NCBI GenBank assembly: GCA_024998685.1
Contig: JACOEH010000011.1
Location: 1 to 64,000, forward strand
Direction of reading: 5' to 3'
Source: Nitrospira sp.
GTDB taxonomy: Bacteria > Nitrospirota > Nitrospiria > Nitrospirales > Nitrospiraceae
DNA length: 64,000 nucleotides
The notes under the pieces are model-generated. The model did not search any database. It was given only the letters and a program-made list of their open reading frames with translations, and was not told the origin of the DNA. The translations under genes were made by a program, and so were the position numbers. Shown in pieces: positions 1 to 8,311 of this stretch. Within the stretch, counting starts at the first letter, position 1. Each line of letters opens with the position of its first letter.

Positions 1-2454
1 CCTCCTCTCTAGAAGAAGCATGATAACCAGTTACACAGTTATTCTTACACCCTCCTAAGACCGGTCCGGTATAAAGATACTCGACCGTCTTGGCGGGCGA
101 GGTCGGATAGGTGACTTCTTTCAGCCGGCCTAAGCCGTCGTAGATACTCGTGGTGACATAGGTGGTGCTATCGAGCACACGGGTGCTCTTGCTGATCCGA
201 CCCAGGGCATCGTATTCGAACGTGACGTTGGTGGCGGCATCAATCACCTGTTTCAACCGGCCCTTCCGATTAAATGTTGTGACCGTATCGTCGTAAATGT
301 AGCGCACGTCGCCACTCCCGGCGGCTTTCTGGGTTGTGTAGTCCTTCTGGGTGCGGCGGTTCAATCCGTCGTACCGGAACCAGAGGTGTTGATTCTTCGC
401 ATCGGTCTGCCGCGTGAGGTTCCCCACCACATCATACTGGTAGTTCCAGCAAGGCACGGTGTACCAGGGATAGGTCCCCGCTGGATTCAAGGAGGTGAGA
501 TCGCCACAGGTACTGGTTCCATTGGTGCTCATGTCCGGATCGGACATCCCGATCTTACGGCTCAAGCTGTCGTAGCGCATGGTGGTGCGATGCCCAAGGC
601 ATCCACGACTTTGATGAGGTTGCCCAAGAGATCGTAGGTATAGTTGGTCGTGGCATAGACCGTCCCCACGGCAGTGTCACAGGTGCTCGTCGTGCTGCTG
701 TATTCTTCGATCTTGACGATCCGCCCATAGGCATCCTTCGTCTCGCGCTTGCGGGCGCCACTGGGATCGAGCGTCACGGTGACGAACGGGGCGTAGCAAC
801 TCTTGCTGGTAAGGGAAGTGCCACTCAGCGTATCCGGATGCGTCACTTGCGTGACCCGACCGAGCGCATCATAGGTCATGGTGCGCCACCGGTTTGTGAC
901 CGATTCCGTGGTCTTAAAATACGGAAGGCTCGTGCGGAAGACCTGGCCCTTCACATCATACTCTGTCTTGGTGACGAGGGTCGTGCTAGTCGGGCCGCTG
1001 CTTTCTTCTGTCATCGTACGGCCCAGTCCATCGAAGAAGGTGCTGCTCACGAGATTCGTCGGCAGGCTCGCGCCGCTCATGGTGGTGGTGATCTTTTGGG
1101 TGCCGATCACCCCATATTCGGCGAGGGTGGGATAGGTGACGGTCGTCACTAATCCATCAGGCGCCGTGGTCTTCGTCTTGCGGCCCAGGGCATCGTACTC
1201 ATGGCTGACGATCTTGCCATTGGGGTCGGTCATGCTCTTCACGGTGCCATAGAAACCCGTGGCAGGATCAATCGCCACGCCATTCACGCCGGAATGGACG
1301 GGGGTCGTCACATGGCCCAGCTGGTTTGTGCTGGTGAGCACGAACGTCTTCGTCGGATCGTAGGTCAGCGTGGTCTTGTTCCCGAGCGGATCACGGGAGC
1401 ACAGCAGAACCCCCGTCGTAGAATCGTACTCCATCCCGCTGATCGGATTGGTCCCACTGTTCAACCAGCGCTCGACCTTCGTGAGCTTGCCTTTGGTCAC
1501 CGCCGTGTTGCTCCCGGTCGGGGCCGCAGTGCAGGTACCGGTCCCGTCATAGTAGAAGAGGGTTTCGGAGAGTCTGTCCACAGCCGCAACACTTAAGCCT
1601 TTATAGATCGTCTCGCGGGCCGGCATGCTTACGACATAGTCGGTCGTGTTGGCGAGAAAGGTCCGTTGCACGGTCTTCTCATCGCCCGTCATGTTGATAT
1701 CGCCGTGATGGCTCTCTCGGAGCACATTGCCATAGGCATCGTAATCCGCCGCAACAAAGGTCACACGGGTGGTCGCACAGGGTCCGCCGTCGCACAATGA
1801 GCTGTCGACTTGCGCAGGAGGATTGAACCACGGTGCAGTGGTATCGGTCCCGATTTGATCGGCGAGATACGTGGTCTCTGTTTTGGCATAGAGCAAGCTG
1901 TCGCTCTTACGCCGCACTTCGACCCGGTACGGTTTGCCCTTCATGTACCCGTTGGCCAGGCCCGGGTTCTCGGTATCGATAGGAGTGAGTTCATTGCCCT
2001 GATGAAACCACGTGGTGGTCACCGTCTTGTCGGCATCGCTCGCACCCGGGCTGGTCACGACCGCCGTCTTGAACCCCCGGAAGTCTCGTTCGCTGATCTG
2101 ATGGTACCCGCCCGTGTAACTGTATGTCGTCGTCGCATTCATGCCGGAGCATGTGGAGGTGCCGCTGTTCCAGTTGTCGCAGATGGCTATGCCACTGACG
2201 GTCTGCACGGGAAACGGTAGTTGCTGATTTGGCCATTGGGTGGAAGGAGTATAGGTCACGGTCGTGGCGCCGCCCACACCGTTGCTCATAGCACGGATAA
2301 AATTGGGAATGGTTTTCGGAACAGTGTCCTGAACGGTGGATCCAATCTCCTCGACCGAGAGTGGCATATAGCCAGGCACGGTGATACGCACTGCGCGTGC
2401 GCGGCTGAGCAATTGATTCAGGTCAGTCGCAAATGTTTGATACATTGTCATCAT
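1..2454 (-). pseudogene. RHS/YD-repeat (SpvB/TcdB-mid-like) protein, frameshifted and cut by the window edge
   Basis: The frame from 2454 to 562 encodes 630 residues. After about 50 unrecognised N-terminal residues it enters the module that follows the VCBS/FG-GAP region in SpvB/TcaC-type proteins (SNGVGGATTVTYTPS, then PFPVQTV and ERDFRGF). YD repeats follow (YDALGRKTKT, YDVKGQVFRT, YDALGRVTQV, YDLLGNLIKV). After DALG it runs into a stop at 562-564. A -1 shift near 581-600 restores the RHS reading (MRYDSLSRKIGMSDPDM) and stays open to base 1. One base has therefore been lost, through real decay or a sequence error. The usual N-terminal signal and FG-GAP repeats are missing, so the gene looks like a fragment fused to an unrelated start. 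The RBS gaaaggaag precedes ATG 2454. The family makes large surface or toxin-complex shells. The 3' end lies outside the window. Confidence 0.8.
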
Positions 2455-2476
2455 CGTCTTCCTTTCTTCAGGTGAA

Positions 2477-2508
2477 GGAAGCCCCCGGCGCGAGGGCTGG
2501 AGGCTTCC
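2477..2508. other. Hairpin between the RHS fragment and the upstream small gene
   Basis: GGAAGCC (2477-2483) pairs with GGCTTCC (2502-2508). A second, similar hairpin lies upstream of the next gene: GGCCTC at 2793-2798 with GAGGCC at 2812-2817. Neither has a clear T tract. They may be attenuator or spacer hairpins between co-directional minus-strand genes; their function is unknown. Confidence 0.35.
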
Positions 2509-2517
2509 ACACTGCGA

Positions 2518-2760
2518 TCAGCGACCCGAACGCTCGGTGACCCAGAGTTTCGCCTGTTGGGCAACAGCCACGAGCGCGTCAAGGTCCGCCAGGCCGAAGG
2601 ATTCGGAATTCTTCCAGACTCCATCCTGACTCTTGTACGAGCGGGCCACGGTCACGTTGTAGAACGGACCGTTCATGCCCTCGTTCTTCCAGATGCTCGC
2701 CTTGATGCTGCTGCATCGAAGCGTGGTGACCGGCTTGGGTTTGTGTTCTTGAGGTGCCAT
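2518..2760 (-). CDS. Small conserved accessory-element protein, unknown function
   Basis: It encodes 80 residues if started at the ATG at 2760, which has a good RBS (aaaggagacacaac). An in-frame extension upstream to 2856 has no such site and is ignored. The core reads SIKASIWKNEGMNGPFYNVT, then RSYKSQDGVWKNSESFG and DLDALVAVAQQAK. This pattern (a short beta sheet followed by a helix, with the 'WK(D/N)(S/T)(E/D)SFG' motif) recurs in hypothetical proteins of plasmids and integrative elements. No catalytic residues are apparent. Its place next to the RHS fragment and toxin-antitoxin loci supports a mobile-element origin. Function not known. Confidence 0.6.
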   Translation of the reverse strand: MAPQEHKPKPVTTLRCSSIKASIWKNEGMNGPFYNVTVARSYKSQDGVWKNSESFGLADLDALVAVAQQAKLWVTERSGR

Positions 2761-3261
2761 GTTGTGTCTCCTTTGGTTTGAGTTGATGTGTTGGCCTCTC
2801 ACGAGGAAGTGGAGGCCACACAGCGACGACAAAGGAGACAGAGAGGCCGTCACCACCTGGCGGACGCGATGCGGAGGAATGACCGCGAGACAAGACGCCG
2901 TTCATAGCGGCGCGCGGGCATGATCGACGCAGCCCGCCGGTGGAAAGCCAGGGCGAAGGCCGGATGCCTATAGGCACCAGACCACAAGCCGGCGCCCACG
3001 CACCGAGAGCACAGCACGATCAGAAGGAAGAGACGAGGCAAGAAGGTCCTCTTCAGATTAGACCGAAGAGACCAAGCCCGTTAGCCAAGATGGAAGAGAG
3101 TCAACGAGTCGGCTTCGAGACGATCTTGAGCTTGACGCGGTGGTCGGTCAGCAGGTGACGACACACCCATCAAGATTGCCGTTGAACGCAGTGGCATGCT
3201 GAACGGCTCTCGCAAGGTTGCCGGGGAAGCACCACCATTGTGGTGAAAGAAGGGGTCAGAA
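2761..3261. other. Intergenic, no supported gene
   Basis: There is a leader hairpin at 2793-2817. Short open frames on both strands have no RBS and no recognisable protein pattern. I see no gene in the remainder. Confidence 0.5.
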
Positions 3262-3832
3262 TCAGAGATGAGCGGCGTAGGGACGAAGCGCCGCGACAAA
3301 TTGAGTTAAGGACTGGCGTTCAAGCGTTTCGAGGTATTCGGACGTGGTCTTGGGAGGATGTTTGAGCCTCGCCCGATGCGTTCTGGCAGCGGCGCAGACG
3401 ATGCTGGGTGCCAGATTGAAAAGGTGCAGCAGAAACTCATCGGGGTGTTGGGGCGTGATGCCGTATTTATGGAGTTCCTTGTCGGGAAAGTCCGTGAGAT
3501 TGTAAGTGACAATGACGTCAGCCCCCCCCGCGAATGGCGGCCGCCAAGACATGCCGATCATTCGGGTCCGGCAGAGTGAGGGAGTGAATCAACTCCTCAA
3601 AATCCTCAACGAGGCAGTCGCGAGCATGCATATCCATGAGGTCTCTCGTGCGACGGAGCTGCACAGCAATGAGATCTGGTCGATCCTCAAGCACCGCCCG
3701 TATCCACTCCTCATGAATGCGTGAGGACCATTTGGCACGAAACAGATCCGTTATAGCCAGTTCGAGGAGCAGATCACGGAGAGGAGCGGGATACAAAACG
3801 CAGGCATCGTAGAGTGCGGTGAAGGTGGCCAC
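3262..3832 (-). pseudogene. PIN-domain toxin split by a frameshift in a G8 tract
   Basis: Frame one (3832-3518) starts MATFTALYDACVLYP, with the first PIN aspartate, and continues to LPDPNDRHVLAAAIRGGG then stop. Frame two continues exactly where it breaks: ADVIVTYNLTDFPDKELHKYG through to 3262. The break is in a run of eight C on the plus strand (3522-3529); with seven, the reading becomes AAIRGGADVIVTYN and gives a PIN protein of about 189 residues. PIN toxins are Mg-dependent RNases with conserved acidic residues; D9 and the DPND motif are present. The toxin ATG lies 2 nt after the antitoxin stop, so they form one operon. The frameshift may be a slippage-prone on/off switch, decay that neutralises the toxin, or a sequencing error. 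Confidence 0.8.
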
Positions 3833-3834
3833 AT

Positions 3835-4293
3835 TCAGTAGCCCATCTTCAGTGCTTGCGCGTCTTCGGTCAGTTGATCGAGGGTTGCACGGCGGTCCGC
3901 GTCGATCTGATGTTTATAGCGCATGAGATCCGCGAAGAGAATGCGCCGATGAGTGCCAACCTTGCGGTAGGGGATTTTCTGCTCGTCTAACAGATTCACG
4001 AGGAACGGACGGGATACATTTAGCATGTCGGCGGCCTCTTGCGTCGTGAGTTCGGCATGGACCGGAATCAGTGTGACGGCATTGCCTGCCGACATTTCGT
4101 CAAGGATGGCGAATAGGAGTCGCACAGCCGAGGGAGGCAAAAAGAGACGTTCGGGGGTTTTCCGCTTCTGAATAATCTGAACGTGGAGATCCATGGCCTG
4201 GTTTTGATGCGATGCCAAGGCATGGAGCGCTTTCTTCGCGAGCGCGGCGTCCTCAGCGGTCGGCACAATCGGTTCTCTGGTCGAAGTGGTCAT
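3835..4293 (-). CDS. Excisionase-type HTH antitoxin of a PIN toxin-antitoxin pair
   Basis: It encodes 152 residues from ATG 4293, chosen for the RBS aggagagccccc; a longer in-frame start at 4470 would read through the promoter palindrome. The C-terminal half has a MerR/excisionase-like winged helix: LTTQEAADMLNVSRPFLVNL, then IPYRKVGTHRRILFADLMRY. The N-terminal half is helical (TAEDAALAKKALHALASHQ). Antitoxins of this architecture pair with PIN proteins like the one encoded 2 nt downstream. It probably binds the 20-bp palindrome just upstream of its start and autoregulates the operon. The gene is intact although the toxin frame is broken. Confidence 0.82.
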   Translation of the reverse strand: MTTSTREPIVPTAEDAALAKKALHALASHQNQAMDLHVQIIQKRKTPERLFLPPSAVRLLFAILDEMSAGNAVTLIPVHAELTTQEAADMLNVSRPFLVNLLDEQKIPYRKVGTHRRILFADLMRYKHQIDADRRATLDQLTEDAQALKMGY

Positions 4294-4305
4294 GGGGGCT
4301 CTCCT

Positions 4306-4325
4306 ATTACTTACTGTTAAGTAAT
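4306..4325 (-). promoter_or_regulatory. Perfect inverted repeat, probable antitoxin operator
   Basis: ATTACTTACTGTTAAGTAAT is two 8-base arms (ATTACTTA and TAAGTAAT) around CTGT. It lies 12 nt upstream of the antitoxin ATG, overlapping the expected -10 region (TATATT on the minus strand). Position and symmetry fit autoregulation by the HTH antitoxin. Confidence 0.55.
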
Positions 4326-4414
4326 ATAGCAGCCAATCGCAATAAGCGCAATAACCGAAACAAGTGAAATAGTATGCAGGGTTCTGTGGGTGCGCGGTTT
4401 GTCCAGACCGCACG

Positions 4415-4775
4415 ACGCAAAGCTGGCTGTTTCTCGCCCTCGAGACGGTGCTCCTCACTCTGCTCCTCAATCACCATCGAAGACCAGAATCGACCTTGAA
4501 CGATCACAGATACCGGACTCGCACACCGACCTCTTCTCAACATCCTGTTGCGCCCCTCACCTACACCGGGGCGCAACAGAATTTCCTAGTGTGTGGCCAC
4601 GCACGATTGCAGGCGCGACATCGTCCGCGGTGGCGCGGTTGCCACGGGCGTGCCACACCCCTTGCTGGGCGACGGATGTGCATTTGGCACGGTCGAGTCG
4701 CATTGCGCGACACGACGGTGCCGGACTCCACCTGGCACGGCGTCTCCGGACGCGGTGTCGTCCCTCCTAGTCCGG
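4415..4775 (+). repeat. Structured island repeat, copy A
   Basis: This is copy A of a repeat family also seen at 6508-6718 (B) and 7268-7635 (C). It contains a 12-bp perfect hairpin (CTGTTGCGCCCC at 4545-4556 with GGGGCGCAACAG at 4568-4579) and a block with ccgcggtggcgcgg near 4628-4645. At 4686-4722 there is a long interrupted hairpin in which GGCAC/GTGCC, GTCG/CGAC and GTCGC/GCGAC pair in order. A further CACGGCGTC/GACGCGGTG hairpin follows at the 3' end. The open frames across it are not shared as proteins among copies, so I read it as noncoding. Strand is arbitrary. It could be a non-autonomous mobile element or a structured RNA. Confidence 0.65.
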
Positions 4776-5120
4776 TCAGCTTCGCGTGAGAGTCCATCGC
4801 ACAAAGCTGCCAGTGATCGACACTGAAGGACGACACTTGTGGTGCAATGGGTTCCAGGAGAGAGCGGCCACGCACCATGGAGGGCGGTAAGAAACCAACA
4901 CATTCCTGATGGCGGCTGATGCAGTCAGACCCCGCGTTCTTCGAGTGTGTGTTCGACGTCAAGCGAGTATGACTAACAGGGGGCTGAGCATGAACCAGGC
5001 ATGATCGCAGCACCTCATGCCCCGTGAGTACAGGACGGACGTCACGGAGAATGACCGGTCCTCATTCCCTACGGACGTCTTCGCTCACGACGAAATTACC
5101 CCAGGCAACCGGTCGCATGG
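4776..5120. other. Intergenic, no supported gene
   Basis: This lies between repeat copy A and the brnT promoter. Short frames on both strands have no RBS or recognisable protein. I see nothing else in it. Confidence 0.5.
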
Positions 5121-5150
5121 TTGACTTGCGTAGCACGACAAAAGTAGTTA
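5121..5150 (+). promoter_or_regulatory. Candidate promoter of the brnTA operon
   Basis: TTGACT (5121-5126) is followed after 18 bp by TAGTTA (5145-5150). The predicted transcription start falls only a few bases before the GTG start of brnT, so the transcript would be almost leaderless. Confidence 0.4.
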
Positions 5151-5159
5151 CACTCTATC

Positions 5160-5441
5160 GTGCGTTATGAGTGGGACGAAGCCAAAAACCGCAGCAATCG
5201 TGCCAAGCACGGGTTGGACTTTGCCGATGCCGAACAGGTCTTCGCCGGTCGCTGCGTCAGCTTCATCGATGACCGTTTCGACTATGGAGAGAAACGGCTG
5301 GTGACTCTCGGGATGCTCGCTGGGCGGGTCGTGGTGATGGCTCACGCCCCGCGCGCGCACGAGGTAACGCGCATCATCTCCATGAGAAAGGCGAACCGAC
5401 GTGAGCAGAAAATCTATCAAAAGCGATTTGGCGAGACTTGA
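5160..5441 (+). CDS. brnT: BrnT family ribonuclease toxin
   Basis: It encodes 93 residues, of normal BrnT length. It opens MRYEWDEAKNRSNRAKHGLDFADAE, the family hallmark (W-D-xx-K-xxxN-xxKHG(I/L)xF), followed by FDYGEKRLVTLGMLAGRVVV, and ends with RIISMRKANRREQKIY, the RIIS(A/M)R-A-xxE-xxxY signature. BrnT is a RelE-fold RNase that halts translation. The GTG start overlaps a promoter-like sequence and no strong RBS is visible. The downstream brnA start lies 41 bases inside this gene, the usual toxin-first order. The copy looks intact. Confidence 0.93.
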   Translation: MRYEWDEAKNRSNRAKHGLDFADAEQVFAGRCVSFIDDRFDYGEKRLVTLGMLAGRVVVMAHAPRAHEVTRIISMRKANRREQKIYQKRFGET

Positions 5442-5712
5442 CCGACTGAAGGATCGGGACATCGACTATTCGGAAATCCCACCGCTGGATCCCTCGTTTT
5501 TCAAGAAGGCGACCGAGGCCTGGCCACCGGCGAAGCAACAAGTCACAGTGCGTCTCGATGTCGATGTGCTCAACTGGCTCAAACTGCAAGGGAAGGGCTA
5601 TCAGACGCGGCTCAACCGCATCCTGCGCGCAGCCATGGAGCACCAGACTCCGCGCCAGCCACGCATGCTGAAGAGTCGTCCACGATCACGTCGGCGCCCC
5701 CATGCGGCGTAA
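5401..5712 (+). CDS. brnA: BrnA family antitoxin
   Basis: It encodes 103 residues from a GTG at 5401 inside the end of brnT. The N-terminal part (SRKSIKSDLARLDRLKDRDI, then DYSEIPPLDPSFFKKA) is the toxin-wrapping segment. It is followed by a ribbon-helix-helix DNA-binding unit: QVTVRLDVDVLNWLKLQGKG, then YQTRLNRILRAAME. BrnA neutralises BrnT and represses the operon. The last 20 residues are rich in Arg/Pro and not typical, perhaps a read-through tail. Together with brnT it is an apparently functional type II module. Confidence 0.92.
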   Translation: MSRKSIKSDLARLDRLKDRDIDYSEIPPLDPSFFKKATEAWPPAKQQVTVRLDVDVLNWLKLQGKGYQTRLNRILRAAMEHQTPRQPRMLKSRPRSRRRPHAA

Positions 5713-5781
5713 CGAAGGAGGATCTCGCCATCATCCGCGCCAGGCTGAACGTGGCTGAGGCGCTGGCCAAGGAGCGACGAC

Positions 5782-6117
5782 ATGAAAAAACGAGTCATTG
5801 AAGGGATCGAGGTCTATCGCGGGTCTGGCAATGTCTTCGCAGACTTGGATCTGCCAGATGCCGATACGCTCCAGATCAAGGCCGGGCTCGTGATCGAGAT
5901 TCGGAAAGCGATTCGCCAACAAGGGCTCACCCAGCAAGCCGCGGCCGCACGGATGGGGCTCACACAACCGAAGGTCTCCAGCATGATGCGCGGGGATTTC
6001 TCTAATGTGTCCGAACGCAAACTGATGGAGTGCCTGAATCGGCTCGGCTACGATATTGAGATCAAAGTTCGGCCAGCCTCCGCTCGCATCGGACATCTGA
6101 TGCTGGCGCTGCCGTGA
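5782..6117 (+). CDS. HigA/NadS-like XRE antitoxin or regulator, partner toxin missing
   Basis: It encodes 111 residues with RBS aaggag upstream of ATG 5782. After SGNVFADLDLPDADTLQIKA, the HigA-2/COG5606 lead-in, comes a Cro/C1 helix-turn-helix: GLTQQAAAARMGLTQPKVSS, then MMRGDFSNVSERKLMECLNRLG. It ends in the family's IEIKVRP strand. Such proteins normally follow a RelE/HigB toxin gene. Here the 69 bases upstream hold only a short in-frame coding-like tail (EDLAIIRARLNVAEALAKER) that could be the end of a lost gene. It is probably an orphan antitoxin. Confidence 0.85.
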   Translation: MKKRVIEGIEVYRGSGNVFADLDLPDADTLQIKAGLVIEIRKAIRQQGLTQQAAAARMGLTQPKVSSMMRGDFSNVSERKLMECLNRLGYDIEIKVRPASARIGHLMLALP

Positions 6118-6507
6118 TTGTGGAGCGTTGTCTTGCGAAGGTGCTCCTTCTCCTAAGAGATGAACCGGACGTTCCCTCTCATTCCTGGGAGCAAAAGCCC
6201 TCCCCCCCTCTCGTTTCTTCACGAGACTAACGATTCAGCGCATCACAACCCCAGGGGTCAGGGTGCGGCCTGTCGGAACTACGGAGCCCAATCACGGGAT
6301 ACGGCCGCAATATCGCCATTGAGGACCCGGTTTTCTCAGAAGGAGGACGTGCGCCCTTTCGGGTATCCACGGCATCCGTTGTCTTTGACGAAGCGTGTGC
6401 TGACCACTTGATTGATGGTCGAGATCGAGGTCGAACGACACGCGTTCCAGTTGCCCCAACGTCGCCTCGACGTTGCCATGGCACAGACGTTACTTCACAC
6501 CGTACAG
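6118..6507. other. Intergenic, no supported gene
   Basis: It contains an 8-bp palindromic hairpin, CAACGTCG (6457-6464) with CGACGTTG (6468-6475), just before repeat copy B. No coding frame has an RBS and a recognisable product; a long frame crossing it (6408-7709) also runs through two repeat copies and an opposing lipoprotein gene, and is rejected. Confidence 0.5.
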
Positions 6508-6718
6508 GAGGAGTTGCAGCACGACGCAACGCTCGCCATTCGTCGCCGCAGCGAGGCTCTCCCTCACTCTGCCCTCAATCCTCCCTGAAGAGTTGTCGCG
6601 ATCCTGAACAGACTCGGACAGCAAACTCGCGTACCGACCGCTTCTCAATACCTTGTTGCGCCCCTCACCGACGCTGGGGGCGCAGCACATCTCCTGAATC
6701 TGTGGCAGGGCGTCCTGC
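6508..6718 (+). repeat. Structured island repeat, copy B (3'-truncated)
   Basis: It starts with ggagttgcagcacgacgc, which matches the 5' end of copy C. It keeps the GTTGCGCCCC (6655-6664)/GGGGCGCAGC (6677-6686) hairpin with one mismatch, then stops after ctgtggcagggcgtc. The 3' hairpins present in copies A and C are missing. The small lipoprotein gene begins immediately after the truncation. Confidence 0.6.
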
Positions 6719-6720
6719 TA

Positions 6721-6936
6721 CTAATATCCAGGCTGGCTCCGGCTATAAGGATCACGTTGTGAAGCCGGCGGAGGTTCGTCGTAACGATGCTGTTGGCCAG
6801 GCTGCGACGATCTCATATTCACGTTGTCATAACCAGGCGCGGGCCGTTGCCGACCAGAAAAAGAATCATCGGCACAGCCCGCGATCATGGCACCCGCCAG
6901 AAGGGCACAGGGCAGCGCGCATAACATACGAATCAT
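6721..6936 (-). CDS. Small lipoprotein, unknown function
   Basis: It encodes 71 residues from an ATG with a near-consensus RBS (gaaggaggtttcgt). The signal peptide MIRMLCALPCALLAGAMIAGC ends in a lipobox (MIAGC), so the mature protein would begin CADDSF and be lipid-anchored. The rest is low-complexity and rich in Pro, Gln, Ser, Arg and Tyr (RYDEPPPASQRDPYSRSQPGY). No domain is recognised. It lies alone between repeat copies B and C, which makes it look like cargo of the island. Confidence 0.75.
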   Translation of the reverse strand: MIRMLCALPCALLAGAMIAGCADDSFSGRQRPAPGYDNVNMRSSQPGQQHRYDEPPPASQRDPYSRSQPGY

Positions 6937-7267
6937 ACGAAACCTCCTTCGTCATTCGGAATGATTTCGATGCGTTTCTCATCCAACCAGTCTGCTGTAC
7001 GTACAGGAGACCGCGACCTGACAAGCCTTCTTCAACCTGCGAAGAGTCACGTGATCATGTGAACTCAGCCAACTGGGGAGGTAAATTGGTGTGCCCCCAG
7101 TTGTTGCCACGCATCGTCTTCTCAATTTTGCCATCTCTCCCATCCACTGTGCAAAGGTCGATGTGCGAACTCATTTTCGAAAAGGGTAAATGGGACGAGA
7201 ATTGGCCATTCACCACTTCTCACAAGGACGTCGCCGTACGCATACAGCCCCGCCATCTTTCTCGCGT
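6937..7267. other. Intergenic, contains an inverted repeat, no gene seen
   Basis: CAACTGGGG (7070-7078) pairs with CCCCAGTTG (7095-7103), and TCACGTGATCATGTGA lies just upstream. No RBS-supported coding frame was found. The lipoprotein gene's promoter must lie in the left part. Confidence 0.45.
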
Positions 7268-7635
7268 GGCACGGAGTTGCAGGACCACGCGACACTCGCC
7301 GTTCCTCGCCTCAGTGATGCTGCCCCTCTCTGTGCTCTTCGATCACCCTCGAAGCGCCGAACCGATCCTGAACGGCCTCCCACAGCGGATTTGTGCACTG
7401 ACCTCCTCTCAACATTCTGTTGCGCCCTTTCCTACACCGGGGCGCAACAGAATCTCCCTGGCTGTGGCCACGCCCGGCTACACCCGTGACACCGTCCGCG
7501 GTGGCGCGGGTGCCCACGGGCGTGCCACACCCTTCAATGGCGACGGCTGTTCTCTTGGCACGGTCGAGTCGCCTTGTGCGACACGACGGTGCCGGAGGCC
7601 ACCTGGCACGGCGTCTCTCGACGCGGTGTCTCAGA
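7268..7635 (+). repeat. Structured island repeat, copy C (fullest copy)
   Basis: It has the same layout as copy A: a 14-bp perfect hairpin (ATTCTGTTGCGCCC at 7414-7427 with its complement at 7440-7453), the tccgcggtggcgcggg block, a 37-base interrupted hairpin at 7557-7593, and the CACGGCGTC/GACGCGGTG hairpin after it. Differences between A and C cluster in loops and linkers, which suggests the fold matters. Confidence 0.65.
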
Positions 7636-7947
7636 GGCCTGACTGGCAAAGTCTCCGCCCAGAGAGGCCTACAGTGCAATTCCTACAGCTTGAATGGTCA
7701 AGCATGTAGAGCAGAACTCTTTGCTGGACATCCTGTTCCATTGGAACTCAAAGAGGAAAGGGGCGGGTTGTGGGTCTATGCGAATATCATAGGATACACC
7801 TCTCGGTTGCAATCTGCCTTCGCCTACCGAGCCTTGAGTGGTCTCCTTTTACACCAGCAGCGTGATCCCACCTGACCAGACGATGATTCTTTCCATTATT
7901 ACAATCTTGTCATATCATTCATAGATACCAGTTAAGGAGAAGCAGAC
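7636..7947. other. Intergenic upstream of the higB remnant
   Basis: An AT-rich stretch at 7885-7935 probably carries the promoter of the downstream toxin gene. A short coding-like run (LELKEERGGLWVYANIIGYT) near 7740-7800 has no start or RBS. No gene can be supported. Confidence 0.4.
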
Positions 7948-8311
7948 GTGTCGAAAGATAGTGTGCTCCGGCCTGTGGTCTGGACGGGCGATAGCAAGAA
8001 GCAATTGAAGAAGATGCCGGAGGACGTACAAAAGCAGATGGGCGGCGAGCTGTATCTGGCTCAGCGAGGCGAAGACCCGCCGCACAGCAAGATGTTAAAG
8101 GGACTGGGAAGCGGCATTTTTGAAATCAGGGACGATTTTGACAGCAACACTTATCGGCGGTGTATGCCGTCCAGATCGGCAAGCGGCTGTATGTACTGCA
8201 TGCGTTTCAGAAGAAAAGTAAAAGGGGCATCGCGACACCCCGAGAGATGTGGAGTTAATTACGCGGCGGTATGAGGAAGCAGTCATCATGGAAAAGGAGT
8301 GGCCGTCATGA
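7948..8311 (+). pseudogene. HigB/RelE-like (Gp49 family) toxin with two frameshifts
   Basis: It starts at a GTG with RBS aaggag. The first part reads RPVVWTGDSKKQLKKMPEDV then KMLKGLGSGIFEIRDDFDSN, typical of phage-derived Gp49/HigB-2 toxins. After TYR one base is missing (near 8157). The correct continuation is in the next frame: AVYAVQIGKRLYVLHAFQKK then SKRGIATPRE. A second base is missing near 8246, after which ELITRRYEEAVIMEKEWPS ends at TGA 8309-8311. That stop overlaps the downstream ATG, as in intact higBA pairs. Both lesions fall in the catalytic C-terminal half, so the toxin should be dead. Confidence 0.85.

Noticed and set aside
2579..2977. Minus-strand frame of 132 codons overlapping the small accessory gene
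   Set aside because: Shifted frame over an RBS-supported gene with conserved pattern; low-complexity product.
4415..7635. Structured repeats as integron attC sites
   Set aside because: No RYYYAAC/GTTRRRY core pair brackets any copy, and the strong hairpins are in series, not one imperfect cruciform.
6408..7709. Long plus-strand open frame of 433 codons
   Set aside because: It runs through two copies of the structured repeat and over the well-supported opposing lipoprotein gene, with no RBS or recognisable domain.
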